Assembly: GCF_900465055.1 (NCBI RefSeq) | Contig: NZ_LS483250.1 | Span: 2,294,001 to 2,358,000, forward strand | Direction of reading: 5' to 3' | Length of the DNA stretch: 64,000 nt | DNA from: Moritella yayanosii | Lineage (GTDB): Bacteria > Pseudomonadota > Gammaproteobacteria > Enterobacterales > Moritellaceae | Shown here: piece by piece, positions 1 to 8,496 of the stretch | How positions within the stretch are numbered: the stretch's first letter is position 1 | Layout: each line of letters opens with the position of its first letter | The notes under the pieces: model-generated | What the model saw: the letters and a program-made list of their open reading frames with translations, nothing else | Database searches by the model: none | What the model was told of the DNA's origin: nothing | Translations under genes and position numbers: made by a program

Positions 1-1796
1 GCAAAATCTTGTGTTAATTTATCGACTGTTTCAATTTCTTTTTCAATAGCATCTCTATCATCACTTTGACGGATCTGATCAAGCGTTTGCATCGCTGCTT
101 CAATCGCAGTTTGTTCTGTATCTGACAATAAAGCTTTACCATCTTGCTGCAAGGCAACAATCAGACTTTCCATTACTCGGGCTGCTTCTAACTGTTGCTC
201 AGCTAACATCCGCGCTGTTACATCTTCTTGTGCATACGTCATTGAATCTTTAAGCATGTTAGCCACTTCATCATCGCTTAACCCGTACGACGGTTTAACT
301 TGAATAGAGGCGGATACACCCGATGATTTCTCCATGGCAGATACACTTAATAGACCATCAGCATCCACTTGGAACGTCACACGAATATGCGCAGCACCCG
401 CTGCCATTGGTGGAATACCCGTCAGTGAAAAACGCGCTAATGAACGACAATCATCAACCAGCTCACGCTCACCTTGCAACACATGAATCGTCATCGCCGT
501 TTGACCATCTTTAAACGTGGTAAACTCTTGCGCACGTGCGACAGGGATCGTGGTGTTACGTGGAATAACTTTTTCAACCAAGTTACCCATGGTTTCTAAA
601 CCAAGTGATAAAGGCGTAACATCCAATAGTAATAAATCTGAATCAGGTTTATTACCGACTAATACGTCAGCCTGAATAGCAGCGCCAATCGCAACAACTT
701 TATCTGGGTTGATACTGGTGAGTGGCTCTTGAGCAAAAAACTCACCGACTTTGGCTCGGACTAACGGCACCCGTGTTGAACCGCCAACCATCACGATTTC
801 AAGTATATCGTCTTTACTGATATCAGCGTCTTTTAACGAACGACGACACGCTAATAAAGTACGTTTAACCAATGGCTGGATAAGACCTTCAAATGTTGAA
901 CGGTTTAATGTTCCTTGCCAATTAACCGTTTCTATTGCGATATTAATCGCAACACTGTCGCTATCTGTGAGTGCTTGTTTCGCATGTCTGGCTTCCGTTA
1001 GCAGCAGACGTTGCATCGCTAGAGACTGCTTACCCACAAGCCCAGATTCAGCATAGATCCAGTCCACAACTAAATGATCAAAGTCATCCCCACCTAGCGC
1101 GGAGTCACCACCGGTTGCGAGCACTTCGAAAACACCTTTATGCAGACGTAAAATTGATATATCAAACGTTCCACCACCAAGGTCATAAACAGCAATAATA
1201 CCTTCTTGACCAGCATCTAAACCATACGCGATCGCGGCTGCCGTTGGCTCGTTTAATAATCGTAAAACATTTAACCCTGCAATATTGGCAGCGTCTTTCG
1301 TACCTTGACGTTGTGCATCATCAAAATAAGCAGGTACAGTGATAACGACACCATTAAGTTCACCAGCAAGTGTCTCTGTTGCACGAGCTGCTAATGCTTT
1401 TAGAATTTCTGCTGATACTTGTACCGGATTAAGCTCACCTGCCACCGTCTTAATTAACGGTTGTCCGGATGCCGATTCAACCAGTATGTTCGGAATACGT
1501 GCTGGATCAATATCTGAGAATGCTTTGCCCATCAAACGCTTGACCGAAGAAATGGTATTTTCTGGATCGCTTATCGCTTGTTGTGCCGCGTCTTCGCCAA
1601 CCACAACTGAATCCGCCGTATAGCGTACCACTGAAGGCAACATATCTCGGCCAGTATTATCAACTAAGGTTTTAGCACTGCCACTACAGACACTTGCCAC
1701 TAATGAATTAGTCGTGCCTAGATCGATACCCACTGCAAGTTTATGTTCATGAGGTGCTGCCGCTTGTCCCGGCTCAGCAATTTGAAGTAATGCCAT
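1..1796 (-). CDS. hscA: Fe-S cluster assembly chaperone HscA (3' end cut by window)
   Basis: Hsp70-family ATPase that works with HscB to release the Fe-S cluster from the IscU scaffold. About 598 codons are visible from the ATG at 1796. The family is about 617 residues, so roughly 20 C-terminal residues lie outside. The reading starts [10 protein letters not shown] and shows the Hsp70 signatures GIDLGTTNS (about residues 23-31), [12 protein letters not shown] (about 171-182) and DLGGGTFD (about 195-202), then a substrate-binding domain. It follows hscB by about 30 nt in the same direction, as in the E. coli isc operon; fdx would be expected just outside. The assignment over DnaK rests on this context and on the HscA-type N-terminus. 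Confidence 0.96.
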   Translation of the reverse strand, partial: MALLQIAEPGQAAAPHEHKLAVGIDLGTTNSLVASVCSGSAKTLVDNTGRDMLPSVVRYTADSVVVGEDAAQQAISDPENTISSVKRLMGKAFSDIDPARIPNILVESASGQPLIKTVAGELNPVQVSAEILKALAARATETLAGELNGVVITVPAYFDDAQRQGTKDAANIAGLNVLRLLNEPTAAAIAYGLDAGQEGIIAVYDLGGGTFDISILRLHKGVFEVLATGGDSALGGDDFDHLVVDWIYAESGLVGKQSLAMQRLLLTEARHAKQALTDSDSVAINIAIETVNWQGTLNRSTFEGLIQPLVKRTLLACRRSLKDADISKDDILEIVMVGGSTRVPLVRAKVGEFFAQEPLTSINPDKVVAIGAAIQADVLVGNKPDSDLLLLDVTPLSLGLETMGNLVEKVIPRNTTIPVARAQEFTTFKDGQTAMTIHVLQGERELVDDCRSLARFSLTGIPPMAAGAAHIRVTFQVDADGLLSVSAMEKSSGVSASIQVKPSYGLSDDEVANMLKDSMTYAQEDVTARMLAEQQLEAARVMESLIVALQQDGKALLSDTEQTAIEAAMQTLDQIRQSDDRDAIEKEIETVDKLTQDF

Positions 1797-1826
1797 GTTT
1801 TAGGTTCTTAAATTTAAATTATTTGA

Positions 1827-2345
1827 TTAATAATCAAGTAAACTATCTTCAAGTGTACTTAATTGTGTTTGCAGTTTATAAACAAACTTTAATTTACGCA
1901 CCACATTCGCCGCGTCATTATAATGTTCGGTACTGACCAATTCATTAAATTCTTGCAAATATTGTTTGATTGATAAGGTTAACTCATCATCAAGTTCTGA
2001 AATTTCTTGTTCAGGATCAGCGGCATGTGGGATATCTTCAAGACGCTCGTGTAGTTCCATCTGCTGCATAAGAAACATTGGATCTTGTAATGTCTTTTGC
2101 TCACCACGAATATCTTCATGGCAAACGGCAAGGATGTATTCTGCACGTTGAATTGGCGACTTAAGAATTGAATAAGCATCATTAACTTGCGATGATTTTT
2201 GCACTGATAATAAGCGCTCTCGCTCACTATTGTTAGCAAAATTATCCGGGTGTAGTGTGCGTTGTAATTCTCGATATGTTGTTGCTAAACCGGCACTATC
2301 TAATTCAAAATTAACGGGTAAACCAAACAGCTCAAAATGGTTCAT
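1827..2345 (-). CDS. hscB: J-domain co-chaperone HscB
   Basis: A 172-residue J-protein that delivers IscU to HscA and stimulates its ATPase. The N-terminal J domain carries the HPD tripeptide at residues 32-34 (TLHPDNFAN). The C-terminal half is the helical IscU-binding domain, with the QPMFLMQQMELHE-like stretch typical of HscB (here DPMFLMQQMELHE). The length matches the family. An AAAGG-type ribosome site precedes the ATG at 2345. It lies in the order iscA-hscB-hscA, but is separated from iscA by a strong hairpin. Confidence 0.95.
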   Translation of the reverse strand: MNHFELFGLPVNFELDSAGLATTYRELQRTLHPDNFANNSERERLLSVQKSSQVNDAYSILKSPIQRAEYILAVCHEDIRGEQKTLQDPMFLMQQMELHERLEDIPHAADPEQEISELDDELTLSIKQYLQEFNELVSTEHYNDAANVVRKLKFVYKLQTQLSTLEDSLLDY

Positions 2346-2378
2346 CTGACGACCTTTAATAAATAGATTAAATAAACA

Positions 2379-2407
2379 AAACCCAAATAACCAAGTTATT
2401 TGGGTTT
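2379..2407 (-). terminator. 13-bp perfect hairpin between iscA and hscB
   Basis: The arms AAACCCAAATAAC and GTTATTTGGGTTT pair without mismatch around a 3-nt loop. On the transcribed minus strand the hairpin is followed by a T-rich stretch (TGTTTATTT). It sits 8 bases after the iscA stop and upstream of hscB, so it probably acts as a partial terminator or as a 3' end stabilising an iscRSUA transcript. The hairpin is seen directly; its function is inferred. Confidence 0.6.
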
Positions 2408-2414
2408 ATCAGTA

Positions 2415-2738
2415 TTACACGTTGAAGCTTTCACCACAGCCGCATTCACCCTTCATGTTAGGATTATTAAATTCAAACCCTTCATTTAGGCCTTCTTTGA
2501 CGAAATCTAACTCGATCCCGTCAAGATAAACGAGGCTTTTTTTATCCACGATAACGGTAACACCTTTTTCAACAAAAACTTCATCGTTTTCATCAATAGC
2601 GTCAACAAACTCAAGGATATAAGCAAGGCCAGAACAACCCGATGTTTTCACACCTAGGCGTAAGCCGGCACCTTTACCACGTTTTTCAAGGTAACTAGCA
2701 ACGCGAGCAGCAGCAGAGTCCGATAAAGTAACTGCCAT
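2415..2738 (-). CDS. iscA: A-type Fe-S carrier protein IscA
   Basis: A 107-residue A-type carrier that moves Fe-S clusters (or iron) from the IscU scaffold to target proteins. The three conserved ligand cysteines are C35 (in TSGCSGLAY), C99 and C101 (in GECGCGESF). The length equals the usual IscA. It is in the isc operon 8 nt after iscU. ErpA is a paralogue with the same cysteines, but the position between iscU and hscB decides for IscA. Confidence 0.96.
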   Translation of the reverse strand: MAVTLSDSAAARVASYLEKRGKGAGLRLGVKTSGCSGLAYILEFVDAIDENDEVFVEKGVTVIVDKKSLVYLDGIELDFVKEGLNEGFEFNNPNMKGECGCGESFNV

Positions 2739-2746
2739 ATTAACTC

Positions 2747-3130
2747 CTAAGACACTCTTTTCTTTTTGTAATCATCAATTGCGGCTTTAATTGCATCTTC
2801 AGCAAGAATTGAACAGTGAATTTTCACTGGTGGTAATTCTAGCTCTTCAGCAATAGTCATATTGGTGATCTTACCCGCTTGCTCAATGCTCTTACCTTTT
2901 ACCCATTCGGTAACTAAAGAACTTGATGCTATCGCAGAACCACAACCATAAGTTTTGAATTTAGCATCTTCAATAATGCCGTCATCATTAATTTTAAGTT
3001 GTAACTTCATTACGTCACCACAAGCAGGTGCGCCGACCATACCAGTTGCGATAGATGGATCATTTTTATCAAATGAACCTACGTTACGTGGGTTTTCATA
3101 ATGGTCGATTACTTTTTCGCTATAAGCCAT
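2747..3130 (-). CDS. iscU: Fe-S cluster scaffold protein IscU
   Basis: A 127-residue scaffold on which IscS-derived sulfur and iron form a cluster. The ligand cysteines C37 (GAPACGDV), C63 ([10 protein letters not shown]) and C106 ([11 protein letters not shown]) are present. So is the HscA recognition motif LPPVK (residues 99-103), just before the third cysteine. The length and start match the family. It lies between iscS and iscA with short gaps, so it is co-transcribed from the IscR-controlled promoter. Confidence 0.97.
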   Translation of the reverse strand: MAYSEKVIDHYENPRNVGSFDKNDPSIATGMVGAPACGDVMKLQLKINDDGIIEDAKFKTYGCGSAIASSSLVTEWVKGKSIEQAGKITNMTIAEELELPPVKIHCSILAEDAIKAAIDDYKKKRVS

Positions 3131-3181
3131 GATATAACTCCTTCAAACTAAATATAAATTTTCGTGAAAAAAGGTGAACGA

Positions 3182-4396
3182 TTAGTGGTGATCCCACTCG
3201 ATAGTACTTAAATCGACACCATCTTTAAACATCTCCCATAGAGGTGACATGTCACGTAGTTTACTGATGTTGTCTTTAATGATGCTGGTTGCATAATCAA
3301 CTTCTTCTTCTGTCGTAAAGCGACCGAATGAGAAACGAATTGAACTATGCGCCATTTCATCGTTTAGACCTAATGCACGTAGTACATAAGATGGTTCTAA
3401 ACTTGCTGATGTACAAGCTGAGCCAGAAGAAACCGCAAGGTCTTTCAGTGCCATCATTAATGACTCACCTTCAACAAAGTTAAAGCTTACGTTTAGGTTA
3501 CTTACGATACGTTGTTCCGCGTGGCCATTTAGATATACTTCTTCGATATCGGCAATGCCAGCCCAGAAACGTTTACGTAATGCTTCCGCATGGTCTGTAT
3601 CTTGTTGCATTTCTTCTTTAGCAATGCGGAAAGCTTCACCCATACCCACGATTTGGTGAGTTGCTAATGTACCACTACGCATACCACGTTCATGACCACC
3701 ACCGTGCATTTGCGCTTCAAGACGGACACGCGGTTTACGTTGTACGTATAGTGCACCTATACCTTTAGGGCCATAAATTTTATGCGCCGATACTGATAAC
3801 ATATCTACTTTCAGTTCTGAGAAATCGATTGGTAATTTGCCCGCACTTTGCGCAGCATCTACATGGAATAAGACTTTCTTAGCGCGACAAAGTTCACCCA
3901 ATGCAGCGATATCATTAATCGCACCAATTTCGTTATTCACGTGCATGATACTAACAATGATTGTATCTTCACGGATTGCAGCTTCAAGGATTTCAACCGT
4001 AATTAAACCTTCAGGTGTAGGGTCTAAATAAGTTACTTCGTATCCTTCACGCTCAAGTTGGCGACAAGTATCCAGCACAGATTTGTGCTCAATTTTACTT
4101 GTGATGATGTGCTTGCCTTTCTTCTTATAAAAATGCGCGGCACCTTTAATAGCAAGGTTGTTTGATTCAGTTGCACCCGAAGTGATTACAACTTCACGTG
4201 GGTCTGCATTTACTAAATCTGCAATTTGATTACGAGCAATGTCTACTGCTTCTTCTGCTTGCCAGCCGAAACGGTGTGAACGAGACGCAGGGTTACCAAA
4301 AATGCCATCCATCGTTAAGCATTGCATCATTTTTTCTGCTACACGAGGATCTACAGGCGTAGTGGCAGAATAATCCAAATAAATAGGTTTTTTCAT
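3182..4396 (-). CDS. iscS: Cysteine desulfurase IscS
   Basis: A PLP-dependent enzyme that converts L-cysteine to alanine and passes persulfide sulfur to IscU and to tRNA-thiolation partners. It is 404 residues, the same length as E. coli IscS. The PLP lysine lies in [12 protein letters not shown] (about residue 206). The catalytic mobile-loop cysteine lies in [17 protein letters not shown] (about residue 328). It is the second gene of the isc operon, about 90 nt downstream of iscR. Confidence 0.97.
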   Translation of the reverse strand: MKKPIYLDYSATTPVDPRVAEKMMQCLTMDGIFGNPASRSHRFGWQAEEAVDIARNQIADLVNADPREVVITSGATESNNLAIKGAAHFYKKKGKHIITSKIEHKSVLDTCRQLEREGYEVTYLDPTPEGLITVEILEAAIREDTIIVSIMHVNNEIGAINDIAALGELCRAKKVLFHVDAAQSAGKLPIDFSELKVDMLSVSAHKIYGPKGIGALYVQRKPRVRLEAQMHGGGHERGMRSGTLATHQIVGMGEAFRIAKEEMQQDTDHAEALRKRFWAGIADIEEVYLNGHAEQRIVSNLNVSFNFVEGESLMMALKDLAVSSGSACTSASLEPSYVLRALGLNDEMAHSSIRFSFGRFTTEEEVDYATSIIKDNISKLRDMSPLWEMFKDGVDLSTIEWDHH

Positions 4397-4484
4397 CTAG
4401 TCATTGCTCCATACAACACAGTTAAACCGCTAACCGTGTTCATACTTATAATTATAATTCTATTATGTTTTAATTAAACAATTA

Positions 4485-4958
4485 TCAAATAATATTTACA
4501 TCAATTTTGTTTAACATTTGACGGTCATGATCTTGATCATTAACGATCTGCTTTATCTCATTATTTGTCATCAAATCCGCAAGCGATATGTTATCAAGAA
4601 AATCACTAATCCGCTTACTTAAATCATCCCAAAGTGAATGCGTTAAGCAACGTTTTCCATCATTACAACCACCCGAAGAATCACACTTAGTCGCTTTTAC
4701 ATTCTCATCAACTGCATCGATGATCATACCAACAGAAATATCCCCAGGTAACATGCCTAATTTATAGCCTCCACCGGGTCCTCGTGCACTTGCTACCAGA
4801 TTCTTTCGACGTAATCGAGAGAATAACTGCTCCAAATACGACAGAGAAATACTTTGCCGCTCGGATATTTCAGCCAGTGGTACAGGCTTCATTTCTGCGT
4901 GCAATGCAAGATCAATCATAGCTGTAACTGCGTAACGTCCCTTCGATGTCAATCGCAT
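4485..4958 (-). CDS. iscR: Rrf2-family Fe-S sensing regulator IscR
   Basis: A transcription factor that binds a [2Fe-2S] cluster and represses the isc operon when cluster supply is sufficient. I chose the ATG at 4958 ([11 protein letters not shown]) because it has a GAGGTTGC ribosome site and aligns with IscR starts; an upstream in-frame ATG at 5015 lies inside the IscR operator. It gives 157 residues. The cluster ligands C92, C98, C104 and H107 are all present ([15 protein letters not shown]). The N-terminal winged helix covers about residues 1-70. It is the first gene of the operon and is expected to be autoregulated through the two sites just upstream. Confidence 0.96.
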   Translation of the reverse strand: MRLTSKGRYAVTAMIDLALHAEMKPVPLAEISERQSISLSYLEQLFSRLRRKNLVASARGPGGGYKLGMLPGDISVGMIIDAVDENVKATKCDSSGGCNDGKRCLTHSLWDDLSKRISDFLDNISLADLMTNNEIKQIVNDQDHDRQMLNKIDVNII

Positions 4959-4994
4959 AGCAACCTCTAAACTGTTATTTAAAGCTATGGTTAC

Positions 4995-5019
4995 ATACCT
5001 GACTGAAATGGTCAAGTAT
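4995..5019. promoter_or_regulatory. IscR type 1 binding site, promoter-proximal
   Basis: A 25-bp sequence ATACCTGACT-N5-GGTCAAGTAT matches the E. coli type 1 IscR consensus (ATASYYGACT...AGTCRRSTAT) with a small deviation in the right half. It overlaps a likely -35 element (TTGACC on the minus strand, complement of 5010-5015) for iscR. The match is by eye; repression by holo-IscR is inferred from the E. coli system. Confidence 0.8.
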
Positions 5020-5044
5020 ATACCTGACTAATTTAGTCGGGTAT
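5020..5044. promoter_or_regulatory. IscR type 1 binding site, distal, nearly perfect
   Basis: The 25-bp site begins ATACCTGACT and ends AGTCGGGTAT, fitting the type 1 IscR consensus at every specified position by eye. It directly abuts the proximal site without a spacer, so two IscR dimers would sit side by side over the iscR promoter. Confidence 0.85.
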
Positions 5045-5079
5045 TATTTTAGCGTCATCAATACGCTACTTCAACGCGA

Positions 5080-5796
5080 CTATTTTTTAAAATTACGCTG
5101 GATAGACACTAATGCACCGCGTAAAATATTTAATTCAATAGTTTCAGGACGAGCACGGGTGAAGAGTCGACGTAAACGATTCATCACCACACCGGGGTGG
5201 GCTTTGTTAATAAAACCAGAATCCCACAATGTCTGTTCAAGATGCGTATGGAACATTTCAAGCTCCGCTTGCTTTGGATATGGGTTCTCTTGTTCAGGAT
5301 AAGTGTTGGTAGCAAGATATGCCATACGTGTTTCGTACGTTAAGATCTGTACTGCCATGGCTAAATTCAATGAACTGTATTCAGGGTTTGCAGCAACACA
5401 TACATGATAAGTACATTTTTGTAGCTCATCATTGGTCAAACCAATACGCTCACGACCAAATACCAGTGCCACTGGATAATTCGGTACTTCTTCAATTAAT
5501 TTTAACCCAGCTTCACGTGAATCCAGCATTGGCCATTGCAGCGTGCGTGAACGCGCACTGGTACCAATCACAAGGCCACAGTCTGCTACTGCTTCTTCTA
5601 AGGTATCGACGATCGTTGCATTCTCTAATACATCTGCAGCACCGGCAGCTAATGCTACTGATTTCTCATCAATCTCACATAACGGAGCCACTAGCACTAA
5701 TTGCGTGAAACCCATGGTTTTCATTGCGCGAGCAGCCGAACCAATATTACCAGGATGAGATGTACCGACTAATACAACTTTTACGTTTGCTAACAT
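5080..5796 (-). CDS. trmJ: tRNA (cytidine/uridine-32-2'-O-)methyltransferase TrmJ
   Basis: A SPOUT-class methyltransferase that uses S-adenosylmethionine to 2'-O-methylate position 32 of several tRNAs. It is 238 residues. It starts [20 protein letters not shown], with the N-terminal [16 protein letters not shown] motif. The knot region has [17 protein letters not shown] (about residues 108-124) and [11 protein letters not shown] (about 140-150). It sits upstream of iscR in the same direction, and suhB is divergent, the same order as in E. coli. Confidence 0.95.
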   Translation of the reverse strand: MLANVKVVLVGTSHPGNIGSAARAMKTMGFTQLVLVAPLCEIDEKSVALAAGAADVLENATIVDTLEEAVADCGLVIGTSARSRTLQWPMLDSREAGLKLIEEVPNYPVALVFGRERIGLTNDELQKCTYHVCVAANPEYSSLNLAMAVQILTYETRMAYLATNTYPEQENPYPKQAELEMFHTHLEQTLWDSGFINKAHPGVVMNRLRRLFTRARPETIELNILRGALVSIQRNFKK

Positions 5797-6000
5797 AATT
5801 AATACCTAAAAAGATGCATAATAGTCAAACAAGCCATTTAAACCACAGGTTGAAAGCAAGAGTTAGACTATTATTGGAGTTGTTAATTTATGGTCGCGAA
5901 TTCTATCACAATTAACCCGTAGCTGATGTAATAAGCCGCGGTGAAAATGTAAAAATATACTAAGAATAAATATAAGGTGTAAAAAATTATAATAATTACT

Positions 6001-6029
6001 TTGGATCTTTACGTTAAGTTGGGTATACT
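6001..6029 (+). promoter_or_regulatory. Probable suhB promoter
   Basis: TTGGAT at 6001-6006 and TATACT at 6024-6029 are separated by 17 bp and followed by a GC-rich start region (CCGCGCCC). The ATG of suhB lies 45 nt downstream. This is a by-eye sigma70-like match in the trmJ-suhB divergent spacer. The remaining spacer is AT-rich and shows nothing else I can name. Confidence 0.5.
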
Positions 6030-6073
6030 CCGCGCCCTAATTCCCGTTCTTTCAAAAATTTGGTGGTAATAGT

Positions 6074-6877
6074 ATGCATCCGATGCTAACAATCGCGATC
6101 CGTGCTGCGCGTGACGCAGGCAATGTAATCGTAAAAGCTTATGGTGATCCGAGCAAAACTAAGGTTGAGCAAAAAGGCACAAATGATTTTGTGACTAACG
6201 TAGAAAAAGAAGCTGAAGCAGCTATTATCGCTACAATTAAAAAAGCTTACCCAGAGCATACGATCATCGCAAAAGACAGCGGTGCTACAACTGGTGCAGA
6301 TACAGACTACCAGTGGATCATTGACCCACTAAACGGTCATATTAACTTTATCAAAGGTATTCCACATTTCGCTGTATCAATCGCTTTACACGTTAAAGGT
6401 AAAGCTGAAGTTGCTGTTATCTTTGATGCTATCGGTGATGAAATATTCTCAGCATGTCGTGGTAAAGGCGCACAATTAAACGGTTACCGTTTACGTGCTG
6501 GTTCTGCTAAAGATTTATCTGGTACTGTTTTAGCGACAGGCTTCCCACACAGCATGAAGCATCAGCAAGATACTTACATGAACATCTTCGGCGCATTATT
6601 CTCTGAATGTGCTGATATCCGTGCCGCAGGTTGTCCTGCACTTAACCTTGCTTACCTAGCAGCTGGTCGTATCGACAGTTTATGGAGCATGGGTCAAAAA
6701 CCTTGGGAAACTGCAGCAGGTAACTTAATTGCGACTGAATCAGGCGCAATCGTCACTGATTTCGCAGGCGGCCATGATTTCTTCAAATCTGGTAACTCAG
6801 TTGCAGCAGCACCACGTGTACTTAAAGATATGCTTGCTAAGATCCGTCCTAACCTAACTGAATCTCTAGCTAAATAA
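6074..6877 (+). CDS. suhB: SuhB, inositol monophosphatase family, catalytic ligands altered
   Basis: 267 residues, collinear with E. coli SuhB, which is both an inositol-1-phosphatase and a partner of NusA/RNA polymerase in rRNA antitermination. The fold is clearly kept (HFAVSIA, GKGAQLNGYRLR, VLATGFP, AAGRIDSLW, NSVAAAPRV). However, metal and catalytic positions differ when numbered as in E. coli. E67 is K67 (IIAKDSGA). The DPLDGTTNF loop is DPLNGHINF, so D87 is N87 and T89/T90 are H/I. D212 is E212 (PWETAAG). D84 is retained. The phosphatase is therefore probably inactive, leaving the antitermination role. It is divergent from trmJ and has its own terminator. Confidence 0.9.
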   Translation: MHPMLTIAIRAARDAGNVIVKAYGDPSKTKVEQKGTNDFVTNVEKEAEAAIIATIKKAYPEHTIIAKDSGATTGADTDYQWIIDPLNGHINFIKGIPHFAVSIALHVKGKAEVAVIFDAIGDEIFSACRGKGAQLNGYRLRAGSAKDLSGTVLATGFPHSMKHQQDTYMNIFGALFSECADIRAAGCPALNLAYLAAGRIDSLWSMGQKPWETAAGNLIATESGAIVTDFAGGHDFFKSGNSVAAAPRVLKDMLAKIRPNLTESLAK

Positions 6878-6927
6878 TATTCGCGTGAATACGTTAGATT
6901 ATTTAGTACAAAAAAATTAAAATTTAA

Positions 6928-6966
6928 AAAGCCCCGAAATTTAATGCAAATTCGGGGCTTTTTTAT
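6928..6966 (+). terminator. Rho-independent terminator of suhB
   Basis: The stem AAAGCCCCGAA / TTCGGGGCTTT is followed by a T run, about 50 nt after the suhB stop. Confidence 0.9.
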
Positions 6967-6975
6967 TTTTAACAA

Positions 6976-7356
6976 AATGTATTCCCACCGTTCATTGTCG
7001 CGATGGGGGTAAAAAATGCCTATGGCGAGCCAGCACGGAGCACTAAAGCCAACATGGACCGTTACATTCATCTGTCGTTGCGTCCAGGCGCTAAACAAGC
7101 TTATGCCTACACCATTGCCATGTTAGCTGAAAAAAACGATCGGCACGCACCGCTAAACTTCAGTAGCATCACAGCACCGACGTTACTGATGTGGGGTGAA
7201 AAAGATATTTGGGTTCCTGCCACACTGAGTGAGCAATGGCTCGCTAATATCTCGGGGTCAACCTTGATCACCTACCCTGATGCGGGTCATGTACCAATGG
7301 AAGAAATACCAGAGAAAACCTTGCAAGACGCGCTTACTTTTATTGATTTGAAATAA
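6976..7356 (+). pseudogene. Alpha/beta-hydrolase remnant (C-terminal part only)
   Basis: The reading resembles the C-terminal half of an alpha/beta-hydrolase. A cap-like segment (VKNAYGEPARSTKANMDRY) is followed by the acid and histidine of the catalytic triad, in LLMWGEKDIWVP and DAGHVPMEE. No nucleophile-elbow GxSxG is present because suhB ends just upstream. Hydrolase-like codons (FPPFIVAMG) extend upstream of the first ATG at 7003 to an in-frame stop near 6970, which argues that the true 5' part was lost rather than that translation starts at 7003. It could still be expressed as a 117-residue fragment, but activity is unlikely. Confidence 0.7.
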
Positions 7357-7371
7357 ACCCTCGCTTTAAAA

Positions 7372-7398
7372 ACTGGTGATAAAGGTGGTATCACCAGT
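7372..7398. repeat. Hairpin-forming inverted repeat after hydrolase remnant
   Basis: Perfect 10-bp arms ACTGGTGATA / TATCACCAGT flank a 7-nt loop, 15 nt after the hydrolase remnant's stop. No T run follows, so it is a weak terminator candidate at best. Confidence 0.5.
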
Positions 7399-7507
7399 AT
7401 CCTCGACGGTTAGTCAACACCTTCTCGTTTTTGTCACCATAACGTCATCCTTGCTTCACTTAGCTGTCACAGTCTTATTCGATACTTATCAAGTAACACA
7501 GATACAC

Positions 7508-7532
7508 ATAACTACCAAATTTTGGTAGTTAT
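7508..7532. promoter_or_regulatory. Perfect 25-bp palindrome upstream of patatin gene
   Basis: The arms ATAACTACCAAA / TTTGGTAGTTAT are perfectly symmetric about one central T. The site lies 63 nt before the patatin-like start codon. The form suits an operator for a dimeric repressor, but I do not recognise the motif. Confidence 0.45.
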
Positions 7533-7595
7533 CCTACGTTTGTTATACCCATTGCAGACATGGTGGTTAGAACAAGCAAATATATCGAGGTTGCT

Positions 7596-8197
7596 ATGAT
7601 TAAAACAGCACTTGTTGTTGAAGGTGGTGGTATGCGCAGCGTATTTACTGCTGGAGTATTAGATACCTTTTTAGACCATGGTTATGATCCTTTCGATCTG
7701 TTTATTGGCAGCTCTGCTGGCACCTTAAACTTATCTGCATTTATTGCAGGGCAAAAGAAATATTCGCTACGACTTATTAATCACCTTGCTAAATCAACTA
7801 CCTTTGTTGATTGGACACGCTTTATCAAAGGTGGTAATGCCATGGAATTGGCTGAATTACATGATATATTAGCGCTACATGATCCTATCGATCTAATTCA
7901 AGCAACACGACGTTTAAACTCCCGCCCTTTTGTGATCACCAGTTGTGACAAATTAAAAGGCCAAGCAAGTTATCAAAATGCAGAACCGAGCCGTTGGTTT
8001 CGGCAGATAATAGCCTCGTGTGCCTTACCCATCGTGTTTCGTCCAGGGGTTAAGCTTGGTAATGATATTCATATCGATGGTGGGCTCGTCGATCCGATAC
8101 CGGTAAAGAAGGCGGTCGATTTAGGGGCGAATAATATTATTGTGATCAGGACCAGAACCCGACAGTGGGTAGAAAAACTATCCCTTTTAGAACGTGT
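7596..8197 (+). pseudogene. Patatin-like phospholipase (YjjU type), 5' part, split by IS
   Basis: N-terminal ~200 residues of a patatin-like serine hydrolase. The oxyanion loop EGGGMRSVFTAGVLD, nucleophile elbow GSSAG and dyad aspartate DGGLVDPIPV are all present, and the order matches E. coli YjjU. I prefer the ATG at 7596 (MIKTALVVEGGG) because ATCGAGG lies 6 nt upstream. The reading enters the insertion element at about 8198 and stops at 8234 in IS sequence. The C-terminal part resumes at about 9616. Placing the two parts together reproduces the E. coli YjjU spacing before its QPLV..HHETSY-like segment. The catalytic dyad lies in this half, but loss of the C-terminal domain makes it a likely pseudogene. 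Confidence 0.85.
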
Positions 8198-8214
8198 ATG
8201 GACACAACCTCTAT

Positions 8215-8490
8215 TGCAAGTAAAATTTCAATGAAAATGAAGGTATGACTGCTCACGTGTATTCGGTTTCTTAAATAATGCTTTTATTTAGCATCGAACC
8301 TCAATGGCTTCATTCGCACACTAGATCCCAATCGCTTACACGAGTTATTAACTCTTCGCTCAGTTAGGGTTTTTCTAGTGATGGTTTAACCTATTTTCCA
8401 TCTCTCTTTTACTTTTGCAATTTTTAAATAATGTGCTTACTATTTGTAACCTAAGTATTACCTACAACTTCGAATATGAAAATTATTTTA
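8215..8490 (-). ncRNA. Candidate bridge-RNA region of the IS1111-type element
   Basis: This is the long non-coding end downstream of the recombinase. IS110-family elements are known to encode a bridge RNA in a non-coding end, and for the IS1111 group it is expected downstream of the recombinase gene. It contains a small hairpin (ATGC...GCAT around 8279-8295). It also contains an 11-base word GTGTATTCGGT at 8257-8267 that recurs at 8519-8529, at the 3' end of the recombinase gene. I cannot fold it or match a model, so this is a position-based inference. Confidence 0.35.
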
Positions 8491-8496
8491 ATACAA

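Noticed and set aside
751-1623. Plus-strand frames of 75-101 codons antisense to hscA
   Set aside because: hscA is a full Hsp70 reading on the minus strand; these are shadow frames.
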